A program made the position numbers and the translations under genes. Positions 8,541 to 17,701 of a stretch of DNA of 64,000 bases are shown here, one piece after another. Every line of letters starts with the position of its first letter. Position 1 is the stretch's first letter. The DNA lies in assembly GCF_016811105.1 (NCBI RefSeq), contig NZ_JAFBGM010000001.1:2967409-3031408 (forward strand), written 5' to 3'. The DNA is from Aurantibacter crassamenti (GTDB lineage Bacteria; Bacteroidota; Bacteroidia; Flavobacteriales; Flavobacteriaceae). The notes beneath the pieces are model-generated. The model was not told where the DNA came from. It searched no databases and was given only the letters and a program-made list of their open reading frames with translations.

Positions 8541-11500
8541 CTATTTCAGTGTAAAGTTCACACGTGCAAATAAGAATCGACCACCAATTCCGAATTGCTG
8601 TGCTCTTCTAGACCAATCAAAACGACCATCACTTCTATTACCGAAAGCAGCGTCAGCCATATCTGGATAAACATCAAGTAAGTTATTTGCACCAACGGTA
8701 AACGTAAGGGCAGGAAACACTTTATATCCTAATGAAAGATCAGTAACTACTTTAGTGCCAAAGACTTGTTGGTTTGCAACTGTAGTTGTTGCTTCAGTAA
8801 CTTCACCAAAATAAACGTTACGTAAAAAGACAACAAATTTCTCTGAAGTAAGGCTATTTGAAAGATTAATCTTTGTTCTTGGTACAGCCTCTTCTAAATA
8901 AACACGGCTATCTTCAGGAAAGTATGTATCTATCAAACCTGCATTTCTTAAAACGTCTGAAGCTTTAATATCACCAACTTTTCTTGTTTTTGAGAAAGTA
9001 CCTGCTAAATCTGATTTTAACCTCCATTTATCACTAAGCGTAGCTTTATGTGTTAAAACCACATCGACTCCAGATGATTCTGTATCAATTGCATTTGCAA
9101 AAAACGCAGCTGCTGTCGCATTAGCTTGACTTAATAAATTATCAAGCTCTGTTCCTGTCCCAGGACCACTAAATTGACCTGTATAAACAACTCTATCATT
9201 AATACGAACATAATAGCCATCAACAGTAAGAGTTAAGTTTGCATCAGGCATCTTAGCTGTAATACCAGCACTAACACTACTCGATGTTTCTTGCTTTAAT
9301 TGAGGAATACCTAATAAATTTGCAGCTCTACTATCATTAGAGAATGTACCAACTTCTTGTGGATTACCATTTTGATCAAAAATAGTTGCCGTAGCATTAA
9401 AGTTAATTTGATGTAATGAAGGCGCTCTAAAACCAGTATTAAAAGCTGCACGTACATTTACATTATCACTTATCTTATATCTTGAAGCTAATTTAAAATT
9501 AATGGTAGAACCAAAATCACTATAATTTTCAAAACGAGTTGCGAAACTAGTTAAGAAGCGTTCAGAGAAATCAGCTTCTACATCAATATAACCAGCAACA
9601 CTACTGCGACCTCTAGACAATTCATTTTTAGGTCCGAAACCAGGAAAAACTTGCGATCCACCAGGTCTTGAGTTTCCAAAGAAATCAACTGAAGCACTTT
9701 GCGCAGCAGAAGTGATAGCAGTACCATCAGCAGTATATTGTTGATATGACGCAGGTTCACCAGCAACTATTTCATAATTCTCAACTCTATATTCACCACC
9801 AAAAGCTACATTCAGACCATCCATGATATCATCATAGAATTGATTGATATCTAGATTAGTAGTATTCTGAGCAAAAGAGAATCCACCTGCATCAAAAGTA
9901 GTAGGCGAAGAACTTTGTAATGAAGCATTGAATGTATTACCTATAGTAAAATCAAAAGCATTCTTTCCGTACGTATTACTGAAATCTACATTCCATTCAC
10001 CAATTTTACCTTTAATACCTGCAGAGAAAGATTTATCTTGAATTGCTGAATTAATTTCAGGTAAAAAACCATTTATATAAGCAGGAGTAAAAGTTCTACT
10101 TTGGTTTGGCAATCGATAAAAACCTGCTGAATTTCCAGTTCTAGAGCTGATACCTGCAAATGAGTATATTTCGGTACCATTGTCATCAAGTGGCAAAGCA
10201 AAGTTTGCAAAAAATCGACCACCACGTACTGCTGATTGCCCAACACGCATGTTGTAATCACTTCTTTGTTGTCCTCTAGCTGATAGCTCCGAATCAGTCG
10301 CATCTGCACCTAATACAGTTCTTAAATCTTCTTTGGTAGTTGCACCATTTAGATTTATACCAGCACTTTGCGAATATTGAATAACATCAGCAACATCATC
10401 ATCAAGTAAATTAACAGTATTGTATCCGTCAGCATTCGCAACACGCTCAACTACATTATAATTGTTAAATATAGAACCTTCCCATTCTTTCATTCGACTA
10501 TAATCTTGACGAACATCAAAATCACCAGAAAAGTTAATAAAACCACCGCGTTCACCTATACCTAAACCATAACTTGCAGCGAAGTTTGTAGTTGCACCAT
10601 CAACACCACCAGTTTGATTGTTTGCATGTTTTGCAAAATTAGCACCTGTAGTAATTGTTGTTGTTAGTTCATTAATACTCTTGTTAAGTACAATATTTAT
10701 AACACCAGCTATGGCATCTGAACCATATTGTGCTGCTGCACCATCACGAAGTACTTCTATACGTTGAATGGCAGAAGCAGGAATCGCATTTAAATCAGTA
10801 CCAACACTACCACGACCAAAAGTTCCATTTACGTTCACCAATGATGAAGTATGTCTTCTTTTACCATTGATTAAAACTAAAACTTGATCCGGTCCTAATC
10901 CTCTTAAAGAAGCAGGGTCAACGTGATCCGTACCATCAGAAATTGTTTGTGTATTTGATGTAAAAGAAGGTGCCACGTAATTTAATATCTGATTTAAGTT
11001 AACTTGTGGCGCAATATTATTTAACTCTTTGATGTCAATAACATCAACAGGTACGGTACTTTCAGTAGCAGTTCTATTTGGGTTTCTAGAACCTATAACA
11101 ACAGCTTCTGCTAATTGAACACCTTCTGATAATACTGCATTAACCGTAGAGCGACCACCAATACTTTCTTCAACAGTGCTAAACCCGATATAACTAAATA
11201 CCAATGTAGCATCATCGCCTACAGTAATTTCATAGTTACCATCAAAATCCGTAGAGGTACCATTTGACGTACCTTTTTCTACAATATTTACACCTGCTAA
11301 AGGTTCGCCATTTTGGTCAGAAACTAATCCGGTTACTGTATTTTGAAGAACAGATAAATCATTATTGGTTGAAAAGTTAATAGCCTTAATCGTTTTTACT
11401 TTTGCAACTTTAGTCCTCTTAACCTTCTTTTTATTGACCACGTAATATTTATTTCCTAAATATTCAAAGTCAAAATTAGTATGTGACTCCAGACGATTTA

Positions 11501-11735
11501 TAATTTTACCTAGTGAATTAAATCGATATTCTTCTGGATTTAAATTAGCGCCAGAGATAACTACTGGATTGTACGTGAAAAACACTTTATGAGTTTCACT
11601 GATATCATCAAGAAAATCAGCAAGTGCCACTGAATTCTCAGATTTTAATACGTTTTTATCGGAGGCTGCATTGGTTGATATTCCTGTAAACAGGAATGCC
11701 ATAAGCAGCACATTTAATATTCGTTTTACATTCAT
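8541..11735 (-). CDS. TonB-dependent receptor with STN signalling domain
   Basis: 1064 aa. A signal peptide (about 1-24) is followed by a secretin/TonB short N-terminal (STN) domain (about 30-100), a carboxypeptidase-regulatory-like domain (about 132-215), a plug (about 220-350, with LRGLGPDQVLVLINGKRRHT and YGSDAIAGVINIVL) and a large barrel ending ARVNFTLK. The STN domain is the part that contacts a FecR anti-sigma factor, and FecR and ECF sigma genes lie directly upstream in the same direction. It is therefore a transducing outer membrane transporter. Substrate unknown; there is no SusD partner, so a siderophore or similar small ligand is as likely as a glycan. Confidence 0.88.
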   Translation of the reverse strand: MNVKRILNVLLMAFLFTGISTNAASDKNVLKSENSVALADFLDDISETHKVFFTYNPVVISGANLNPEEYRFNSLGKIINRLESHTNFDFEYLGNKYYVVNKKKVKRTKVAKVKTIKAINFSTNNDLSVLQNTVTGLVSDQNGEPLAGVNIVEKGTSNGTSTDFDGNYEITVGDDATLVFSYIGFSTVEESIGGRSTVNAVLSEGVQLAEAVVIGSRNPNRTATESTVPVDVIDIKELNNIAPQVNLNQILNYVAPSFTSNTQTISDGTDHVDPASLRGLGPDQVLVLINGKRRHTSSLVNVNGTFGRGSVGTDLNAIPASAIQRIEVLRDGAAAQYGSDAIAGVINIVLNKSINELTTTITTGANFAKHANNQTGGVDGATTNFAASYGLGIGERGGFINFSGDFDVRQDYSRMKEWEGSIFNNYNVVERVANADGYNTVNLLDDDVADVIQYSQSAGINLNGATTKEDLRTVLGADATDSELSARGQQRSDYNMRVGQSAVRGGRFFANFALPLDDNGTEIYSFAGISSRTGNSAGFYRLPNQSRTFTPAYINGFLPEINSAIQDKSFSAGIKGKIGEWNVDFSNTYGKNAFDFTIGNTFNASLQSSSPTTFDAGGFSFAQNTTNLDINQFYDDIMDGLNVAFGGEYRVENYEIVAGEPASYQQYTADGTAITSAAQSASVDFFGNSRPGGSQVFPGFGPKNELSRGRSSVAGYIDVEADFSERFLTSFATRFENYSDFGSTINFKLASRYKISDNVNVRAAFNTGFRAPSLHQINFNATATIFDQNGNPQEVGTFSNDSRAANLLGIPQLKQETSSSVSAGITAKMPDANLTLTVDGYYVRINDRVVYTGQFSGPGTGTELDNLLSQANATAAAFFANAIDTESSGVDVVLTHKATLSDKWRLKSDLAGTFSKTRKVGDIKASDVLRNAGLIDTYFPEDSRVYLEEAVPRTKINLSNSLTSEKFVVFLRNVYFGEVTEATTTVANQQVFGTKVVTDLSLGYKVFPALTFTVGANNLLDVYPDMADAAFGNRSDGRFDWSRRAQQFGIGGRFLFARVNFTLK

Positions 11736-11746
11736 AACGTTCAGTT

Positions 11747-12772
11747 TTAATTATTTGAGTTTTTAAAGAGTATGAGTTTATTGTCTTTATTGACAATTTG
11801 GGTTCCTGTCGATTTTTCTATTGCTGACAAGCAAATTTTAAGATTTTGATTGGGTATTCCCCCAGTTAATAATTGATGTTTAAGTTCTTCATCATTAAAT
11901 TCAATAACAACACCGTAGGCATGCTTAACGTTTTTCATCACTTCTTCTAAAGTGATATTATTAAAAACATAAGTGTCTTCACGCCACAAAGCATAAGGCA
12001 ATTCTGTTGTTAATTTTTGTTGTGATATCCTATTATTTTCTTTAGAGAAAGAAACGAGCTCCCCTGGTACCATCTCTGTTGTATCACCATTATCTAATAC
12101 AAGGTGAATAGAGCCTTCATCTAACAAAACATCAGTCTTTTTCTCGCGCGTATTCACATGAAATTGCGTACCATAAACCTCTACTTTTAAATCTTTAGTA
12201 TTGACCCAAAATTTAGCTTTGGTAGCTGGTATAGACTTAACCTTAAAATAAGCTTCTCCCTTAAGCGCTATATTTCTTGTATCTTCTTTGCTGTATTTGA
12301 TTTCTGAATTTCCGTTTAAAACAACAGAAGTTCCATCAGGTAGTTTTAAATTGATAATCTCACCGAAGCCAGTTTTATGAGTTACTTCAGAAGAACTATT
12401 TAAGGCAATATTCCCAAAAACGATGACAAGTAATCCAATAGCAGCAACAGCTGAATATTTGATAAACTTAGCACGGGGGTTTCTGTTAATGGGAATCACC
12501 TTCTTAGCATCTTCAATTTCTTTTTTCAATGATATTTGCGCAAGAACAGCATTAAGTTCTTTATTAATTTTTTCTTCGGGAAGTATATCCTTCTTAAAGG
12601 CAATACCAATAATAATATCTCTGGCGGTGTACACAGTTTCTATTGTATCAGGATGCTCACGAATCCATTTCTCCCAAAATGCCATATCGTTTTGATTAGA
12701 CTTTTTGGCCCAATTGTTAAAGGAAGAATCTTTTAGTAAAATCTCTAGAAGAGATTGGTTGCATTTGCCCAT
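11747..12772 (-). CDS. FecR-type anti-sigma factor
   Basis: 341 aa. The cytoplasmic N-terminal part (about 1-105) is followed by one membrane helix (about 108-128, AVAAIGLLVIVFGNIAL), a periplasmic FecR domain (about 135-235, with LPDGTSVVLNGNSEI) and a C-terminal DUF4974-type domain (about 265-338, TLEEVMKNVKHAYGVVIEF). It holds the ECF sigma factor until the STN domain of the receptor signals. It ends 11 bp before the receptor start, so the two are translated from one message. Confidence 0.92.
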   Translation of the reverse strand: MGKCNQSLLEILLKDSSFNNWAKKSNQNDMAFWEKWIREHPDTIETVYTARDIIIGIAFKKDILPEEKINKELNAVLAQISLKKEIEDAKKVIPINRNPRAKFIKYSAVAAIGLLVIVFGNIALNSSSEVTHKTGFGEIINLKLPDGTSVVLNGNSEIKYSKEDTRNIALKGEAYFKVKSIPATKAKFWVNTKDLKVEVYGTQFHVNTREKKTDVLLDEGSIHLVLDNGDTTEMVPGELVSFSKENNRISQQKLTTELPYALWREDTYVFNNITLEEVMKNVKHAYGVVIEFNDEELKHQLLTGGIPNQNLKICLSAIEKSTGTQIVNKDNKLILFKNSNN

Positions 12773-12839
12773 AATATAAGTGCTTCATTAGTAAAGAGAA
12801 CTACCAAATGAATTTATACCCTATTTTTTTGAAGAAATT

Positions 12840-13418
12840 TTAATTCAGGTTGAAAACCTGCTTTATTTCATGCTTTTCTAAGTGATGTCTCAGTTTAGTA
12901 AAAGCTTTTTGTAATGTATTAAGAACACTCTGATATGATATATCCATTACCTCTGAGATTCTATTGGTAGGCAATTCACTATAGTATTTGAGATAAATGG
13001 CTTCTCGTTCTCTAGTTGACAAACTATTTAATAATATAGCTACGGCTTCCTTTCTGATTTTGGTTAATTCTTGCTTAACCATTAACTCTTCAGAAGAAAA
13101 CTCAAATGCGGTTGAATTCTCTTGGGCCAAATTTAAGTCGGTATATTTTCTTTCCTTTTTTAGGCTCTTTAAGAGTGCCCTTCTAAATGAAACAAAAAGA
13201 TATGATTTTACATGTTTTACAGTACCAAAGGTGGTTCGATTATCATATAAATAGATAAAGAAGTTTTGAAGACAATCTTCTGTAATTTCAGAATTGCTAG
13301 AAATTTTTAAACCATAATTATGAAGTGGATCATAAAACAATTTAAAAAGTGTTGAAAAAGCGTTTAAATCGCCTTCAACAAATAATAACCATATTGCCTT
13401 TTCTGATGATTCGTTCAT
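12840..13418 (-). CDS. ECF RNA polymerase sigma factor
   Basis: 192 aa. Region 2 (about 25-90, NFFIYLYDNRTTFG and SYLFVSFRRALLKSLKKE) and region 4 (about 125-180, LLNSLSTREREAIYLKYYSELPTNRISEVMDISYQSV) are both clear. It belongs to the FecI-like, Bacteroidetes-type ECF group and is the first gene of the sigma / FecR / TonB receptor operon. It is expected to activate this operon's receptor when the ligand is bound. Confidence 0.92.
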   Translation of the reverse strand: MNESSEKAIWLLFVEGDLNAFSTLFKLFYDPLHNYGLKISSNSEITEDCLQNFFIYLYDNRTTFGTVKHVKSYLFVSFRRALLKSLKKERKYTDLNLAQENSTAFEFSSEELMVKQELTKIRKEAVAILLNSLSTREREAIYLKYYSELPTNRISEVMDISYQSVLNTLQKAFTKLRHHLEKHEIKQVFNLN

Positions 13419-13576
13419 GTAAGAATTTTCTCAGTATTTACAATATAGCATAATTTGTCATAACATAATTAATTAATAATCAATTACTTTCATCGTTAAC
13501 GTTAACAGAGTAAAATAAAGGTCAATCAATCATAATATTATGCATTTTTATAATAAAACAATTTAATACAAACGGC

Positions 13577-13584
13577 TATCTTTG
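13577..13584 (+). promoter_or_regulatory. Putative -7 element of ychF
   Basis: TATCTTTG matches the Bacteroidetes -7 consensus TAnnTTTG and lies 19 bp upstream of the ychF ATG. The -33 region is AT-rich without an obvious TTTG. Confidence 0.55.
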
Positions 13585-13603
13585 CGCTCAAATTAGAAAT
13601 CAA

Positions 13604-14698
13604 ATGAAAGCAGGTATCGTAGGATTACCCAACGTTGGAAAATCTACTCTTTTTAATTGTCTCTCAAATGCGAAAGCTCAGAGTGCAAATTTCCCGTTTT
13701 GTACTATTGAACCAAATATTGGTGTTGTTAATGTACCAGATTCAAGATTAGAGAAGTTAGAAGAATTGGTAAATCCAGAACGTGTATTACCAGCAACAGT
13801 TGAGATTGTTGATATTGCAGGTTTGGTAAAAGGAGCCAGTAAAGGCGAAGGACTTGGTAATCAGTTCTTAGGCAACATTAGAGAAACCGATGCAATCTTA
13901 CACGTACTACGTTGCTTTGATAATGATAATATTGTTCATGTTGATGGTTCAGTAGACCCTATTAGAGATAAGGAAACCATTGATATGGAGCTGCAGCTAA
14001 AAGATCTTGAAACGGTAGATAAAAAGTTAGAGAAAGTTAAGCGCGCCGCTAGAACTGGAAATAAAGAAGCTCAGAAAGAAGAAGCTATTTTACAAAAAAT
14101 AAAGGAAGGCTTAGAAGCCGGAACATCAGTTCGTGCTATTGAAATAGCTGAAGATGATCGTCTTGAATTTGTATTACCCTTGCAGTTTATTACCGATAAG
14201 CCAGTAATGTATGTATGCAATGTAGATGAAGATGCAGCTGTTTCTGGTAACGCTTATGTTGATAAAGTAAAAGCTACAGTTGCCAATGAAAATGCAGAAG
14301 TAGTAGTTTTAGCCGTTGGTACAGAAGCAGATATTACTGAATTAGAGACCTATGAAGAGCGGCAAATGTTTCTTGAAGATTTAGGTCTTTCTGAACCAGG
14401 ATCTGCAAAACTAATACGAGGTGCTTATTCATTACTTAATCTTGAAACATATTTCACAGCAGGTGTAAAAGAAGTTCGCGCATGGACAATTCCTGTGGGA
14501 GCAACAGCACCTCAAGCTGCCGGTGTAATTCATACCGATTTTGAGAAAGGATTTATTAGAGCGGAAGTAATAGCTTATTCTGATTATGTGACTTTTGGTA
14601 GCGAAGCAAAGGTTAAAGAAGCAGGTAAAATGCGCGTAGAAGGCAAAGAATATGTTGTAAAAGACGGTGATGTCATGCATTTTAGATTTAATGTATAA
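13604..14698 (+). CDS. ychF: Redox-regulated ATPase YchF
   Basis: 364 aa, typical length. The P-loop GLPNVGKST (8-16) and switch region DIAGLVKGAS are followed by a nucleotide-specificity motif NVDE instead of NKxD, the change that makes YchF/Ola1 prefer ATP over GTP. The C-terminal TGS domain carries GVKEVRAWTIPVGATAPQAA and the family ending VMHFRFNV. It is a ribosome-associated OBG-family ATPase. It is a single-gene unit followed by its own terminator. Confidence 0.96.
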   Translation: MKAGIVGLPNVGKSTLFNCLSNAKAQSANFPFCTIEPNIGVVNVPDSRLEKLEELVNPERVLPATVEIVDIAGLVKGASKGEGLGNQFLGNIRETDAILHVLRCFDNDNIVHVDGSVDPIRDKETIDMELQLKDLETVDKKLEKVKRAARTGNKEAQKEEAILQKIKEGLEAGTSVRAIEIAEDDRLEFVLPLQFITDKPVMYVCNVDEDAAVSGNAYVDKVKATVANENAEVVVLAVGTEADITELETYEERQMFLEDLGLSEPGSAKLIRGAYSLLNLETYFTAGVKEVRAWTIPVGATAPQAAGVIHTDFEKGFIRAEVIAYSDYVTFGSEAKVKEAGKMRVEGKEYVVKDGDVMHFRFNV

Positions 14699-14740
14699 TT
14701 GATAAGTGCGGGTTTTGAACCTCGTATTTATAAAATAAAG

Positions 14741-14774
14741 TAGCCTTTCAATTTTCTTTGGAAGGCTATTTTTG
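14741..14774 (+). terminator. Terminator of ychF overlapping the next gene's leader
   Basis: Arms TAGCCTTTC and GGAAGGCTA (one G-T pair) are followed by T5. The T tract also contains TATTTTTG (14767-14774), a TAnnTTTG promoter match only 4 bp before the transporter ATG, so that gene may be leaderless. Confidence 0.7.
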
Positions 14775-14778
14775 TTTC

Positions 14779-15693
14779 ATGATTATACAATCATCTAAAA
14801 CAAGTATTGGAATTTTATTTGCAATTCTAGGCGTTGTACTATTTTCAGCTAAGGCCGTGATGGTTAAACTGGCCTATATATATAATGTTGACCATTTGAC
14901 TTTGTTATTATTTCGGGTGGTTTTCGCACTACCTTTTTATGTGCTTATTGCCTTAAATTTAAAAACACCACAACGCGCACAAGAAATAAAATCTAAAGAT
15001 TATTTGTGGCTAATAATTTTCGGTATTTTGGGTTATTATTTGGCAAGCCTTTTTGATTTTATGGGATTGCAATTTATAAAAGCTGGCTTAGAACGAATTA
15101 TACTTTTTATTTATCCAACAATAGTAGTTTTGCTCTCTTGGGTGTTCTTTAAAAAGAAGCTATCTAGAAATCAGTTCATAGCTATAATAATCACTTACAT
15201 TGGTGTATTGGTAACCTTTTGGGATGAAATAGGTATATCAAGTGATAGCATTTACTGGGGTGGATTTTTAATTTTCTTAAGTGCATTTACCTATGCAGCC
15301 TATCTTGTTGGTAGCGGTTGGTTGATTCCTAAATTTGGCGTTTTGCGTTTCACTTCGTATGCAATGATTGTTTCAACACTCTGCATTATAATTCATTATG
15401 CTGTTGTTTCTGATTTCGATTTATTTAACTATCCAAATGAAGTATATTATTTAGGATTAGCAATGGCAGTTTTTTCAACACTACTTCCTTCGTTTTTAGT
15501 TTCTGAAGCCATTAAGCGTTTGGGAGCCTCTACATTTTCAATTTTCGGAAGTTTGGGTCCTATTTCTACCATAATTTTGGCATTCTTCTTTTTAGACGAA
15601 CGTATTACCTATCTACAAATTTTCGGAATGATGATTGTCATAGCGGGCGTTACATTGGTTTCTTTAAATAAAAAGAATAGGTTAACGAAGTGA
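14779..15693 (+). CDS. EamA/DMT family transporter
   Basis: 304 aa from the ATG at 14779 (MIIQSSKTSIG); a TTG further upstream lies in the ychF terminator. Ten hydrophobic helices are arranged as two EamA repeats (about 8-140 and 155-300), with FRVVFALPFYVLIAL in the first half and FSIFGSLGPISTIILAFFFLDE in the second. It is an inner-membrane drug/metabolite-type permease; substrate cannot be told from sequence. It stands alone between ychF and parE. Confidence 0.85.
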   Translation: MIIQSSKTSIGILFAILGVVLFSAKAVMVKLAYIYNVDHLTLLLFRVVFALPFYVLIALNLKTPQRAQEIKSKDYLWLIIFGILGYYLASLFDFMGLQFIKAGLERIILFIYPTIVVLLSWVFFKKKLSRNQFIAIIITYIGVLVTFWDEIGISSDSIYWGGFLIFLSAFTYAAYLVGSGWLIPKFGVLRFTSYAMIVSTLCIIIHYAVVSDFDLFNYPNEVYYLGLAMAVFSTLLPSFLVSEAIKRLGASTFSIFGSLGPISTIILAFFFLDERITYLQIFGMMIVIAGVTLVSLNKKNRLTK

Positions 15694-15814
15694 TTGTTGG
15701 CTTGTAACTATCAACAATCCCCGCATTTTCTTTGTTAATTACTTTATAACATAGGGGTTTTATTTTTTTTGAAGTAATCTTATCTTAGCCACTCTTTCAA
15801 AGGAAATCCCACAA

Positions 15815-17674
15815 ATGGCTGAAAACACTCAATATACTGAAGATAACATTCGTTCGCTCGACTGGAAAGAGCATATTCGTATGCGTCCAGGTATGTATAT
15901 CGGCAAGTTAGGCGATGGTTCGTCTGCTGATGATGGGGTATATATTTTGCTTAAAGAAGTCATTGATAACTGTATTGATGAGTTCGTAATGGGCTCTGGT
16001 AAAACCATTGAAATTCGAATAAAAGACGGACTTGTTAAGGTTCGTGATTACGGTCGTGGTATTCCATTAGGAAAAGTAGTTGATGTTGTTTCAAAAATGA
16101 ACACTGGTGGTAAGTATGATTCTCGTGCTTTTAAGAAATCAGTTGGACTGAACGGAGTAGGTACAAAAGCCGTAAATGCTTTATCTAGCTTTTTTGAAGT
16201 ACAATCTTCTCGTGAGAACAAAATTAAAACCGCTGAGTTTAGTCAAGGAAATCTTATTTCTGAAGTTGGCCCAGAAGATTCTTCGCAACGAAAAGGTACA
16301 AAGGTAACTTTTAGGCCAGATGAGGCTATCTTTAAAAAGTACAAATACCGTAATGAGTATGTAGAACGTATGTTGAAAAACTACGTATATCTCAATCCGG
16401 GTTTGACCATAGACTTTAACGGAGAAAAGTTTTATTCAGAAAATGGATTAAAAGATTTACTGGAGGATAATAACAATGTTGAAGATTTTCTATATCCAGT
16501 CATTCATTTAAAGGGTGATGATATTGAAATAGCAATTACACATAGCAAAACACAATATAGTGAAGAGTATCATTCGTTTGTAAACGGACAAAACACAACA
16601 CAGGGTGGTACCCACCAAACTGCTTTTCGTGAAGCCCTAGTAAAAACAATTCGCGAGCACTATGGTAAAAATTACGATCCATCTGATATTCGAAAATCTA
16701 TTATTTCTGCGATTGCGATAAAAGTAATGGAACCTGTTTTTGAAAGTCAGACAAAAACAAAACTCGGTTCTACTGATATGGGTGGTAATTTACCAACAGT
16801 TCGTACCTATATCAACGACTTTGTTGGCAAATATCTCGATAATTATTTACACAAAAATCCGGAGGTAAAAGATGCTTTGCAACGCAAGATTATGCAGGCA
16901 GAGCGTGAGCGAAAAGAATTATCGGGTATTCGGAAACTGGCAAAAGACAGAGCTAAAAAAGCGAACCTTCACAATAAAAAATTACGCGATTGTCGTATCC
17001 ATTTAGGTGATACCAAAAAAGATAGAAATCTAGAAAGCACCCTTTTCATTACTGAGGGAGATTCTGCTTCAGGTTCTATCACAAAGTCACGTGATGTAAA
17101 CACTCAGGCTGTATTTAGTTTAAAAGGGAAACCTTTGAATTCTTACGGATTGTCTAAAAAGATAGTTTATGAGAATGAAGAATTCAATTTATTGCAAGCA
17201 GCTTTAAACATTGAAGAATCAATGGAAGACTTGCGATACAATAACATTGTAATCGCCACTGATGCTGATGTTGATGGTATGCACATTCGACTATTGCTGA
17301 TTACCTTCTTTTTGCAATTCTTTCCTGAATTGATAAAAGACAATCATTTGTATATTTTACAAACACCTTTATTTAGAGTTCGGAATAAAAAAGAAACGAT
17401 TTATTGTTATAGTGAAGAAGAACGTAGAAGTGCTATTGAAAAGCTAACCGGTAAACCCGAGATTACCCGATTTAAAGGTTTGGGTGAAATTTCACCGGAT
17501 GAATTTGTACATTTTATAGGTACTGATATTCGCTTAGAACCTGTTATGTTAGACAAGGCTATGTCTATAGAAGAGCTATTGAGTTTCTATATGGGTAAAA
17601 ATACACCCGACCGTCAAAAATTTATTATTGAAAATCTAAAAGTAGAGATTGATTTAGTTGAAGAAATTCAATAA
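15815..17674 (+). CDS. parE: DNA topoisomerase IV subunit B
   Basis: 619 aa. The GHKL ATPase carries [10 protein letters not shown] and GRGIPLG (about 48-90) and [12 protein letters not shown]. The transducer region is followed by the TOPRIM domain with [10 protein letters not shown] (about 413-422) and [10 protein letters not shown] (about 486-495). It lacks the long insert of GyrB, and the next gene is parC, so this is topoisomerase IV rather than gyrase. It decatenates and relaxes DNA as a ParC2ParE2 complex. Confidence 0.93.
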   Translation: MAENTQYTEDNIRSLDWKEHIRMRPGMYIGKLGDGSSADDGVYILLKEVIDNCIDEFVMGSGKTIEIRIKDGLVKVRDYGRGIPLGKVVDVVSKMNTGGKYDSRAFKKSVGLNGVGTKAVNALSSFFEVQSSRENKIKTAEFSQGNLISEVGPEDSSQRKGTKVTFRPDEAIFKKYKYRNEYVERMLKNYVYLNPGLTIDFNGEKFYSENGLKDLLEDNNNVEDFLYPVIHLKGDDIEIAITHSKTQYSEEYHSFVNGQNTTQGGTHQTAFREALVKTIREHYGKNYDPSDIRKSIISAIAIKVMEPVFESQTKTKLGSTDMGGNLPTVRTYINDFVGKYLDNYLHKNPEVKDALQRKIMQAERERKELSGIRKLAKDRAKKANLHNKKLRDCRIHLGDTKKDRNLESTLFITEGDSASGSITKSRDVNTQAVFSLKGKPLNSYGLSKKIVYENEEFNLLQAALNIEESMEDLRYNNIVIATDADVDGMHIRLLLITFFLQFFPELIKDNHLYILQTPLFRVRNKKETIYCYSEEERRSAIEKLTGKPEITRFKGLGEISPDEFVHFIGTDIRLEPVMLDKAMSIEELLSFYMGKNTPDRQKFIIENLKVEIDLVEEIQ

Positions 17675-17701
17675 ACACAACAAAACACGTAGTTATCCTT
17701 T

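Noticed and set aside
13495..13506. GTTAACGTTAAC repeat upstream of the ECF sigma gene and ychF as an operator
   Set aside because: Short and simple; no second copy or link to either gene could be shown.
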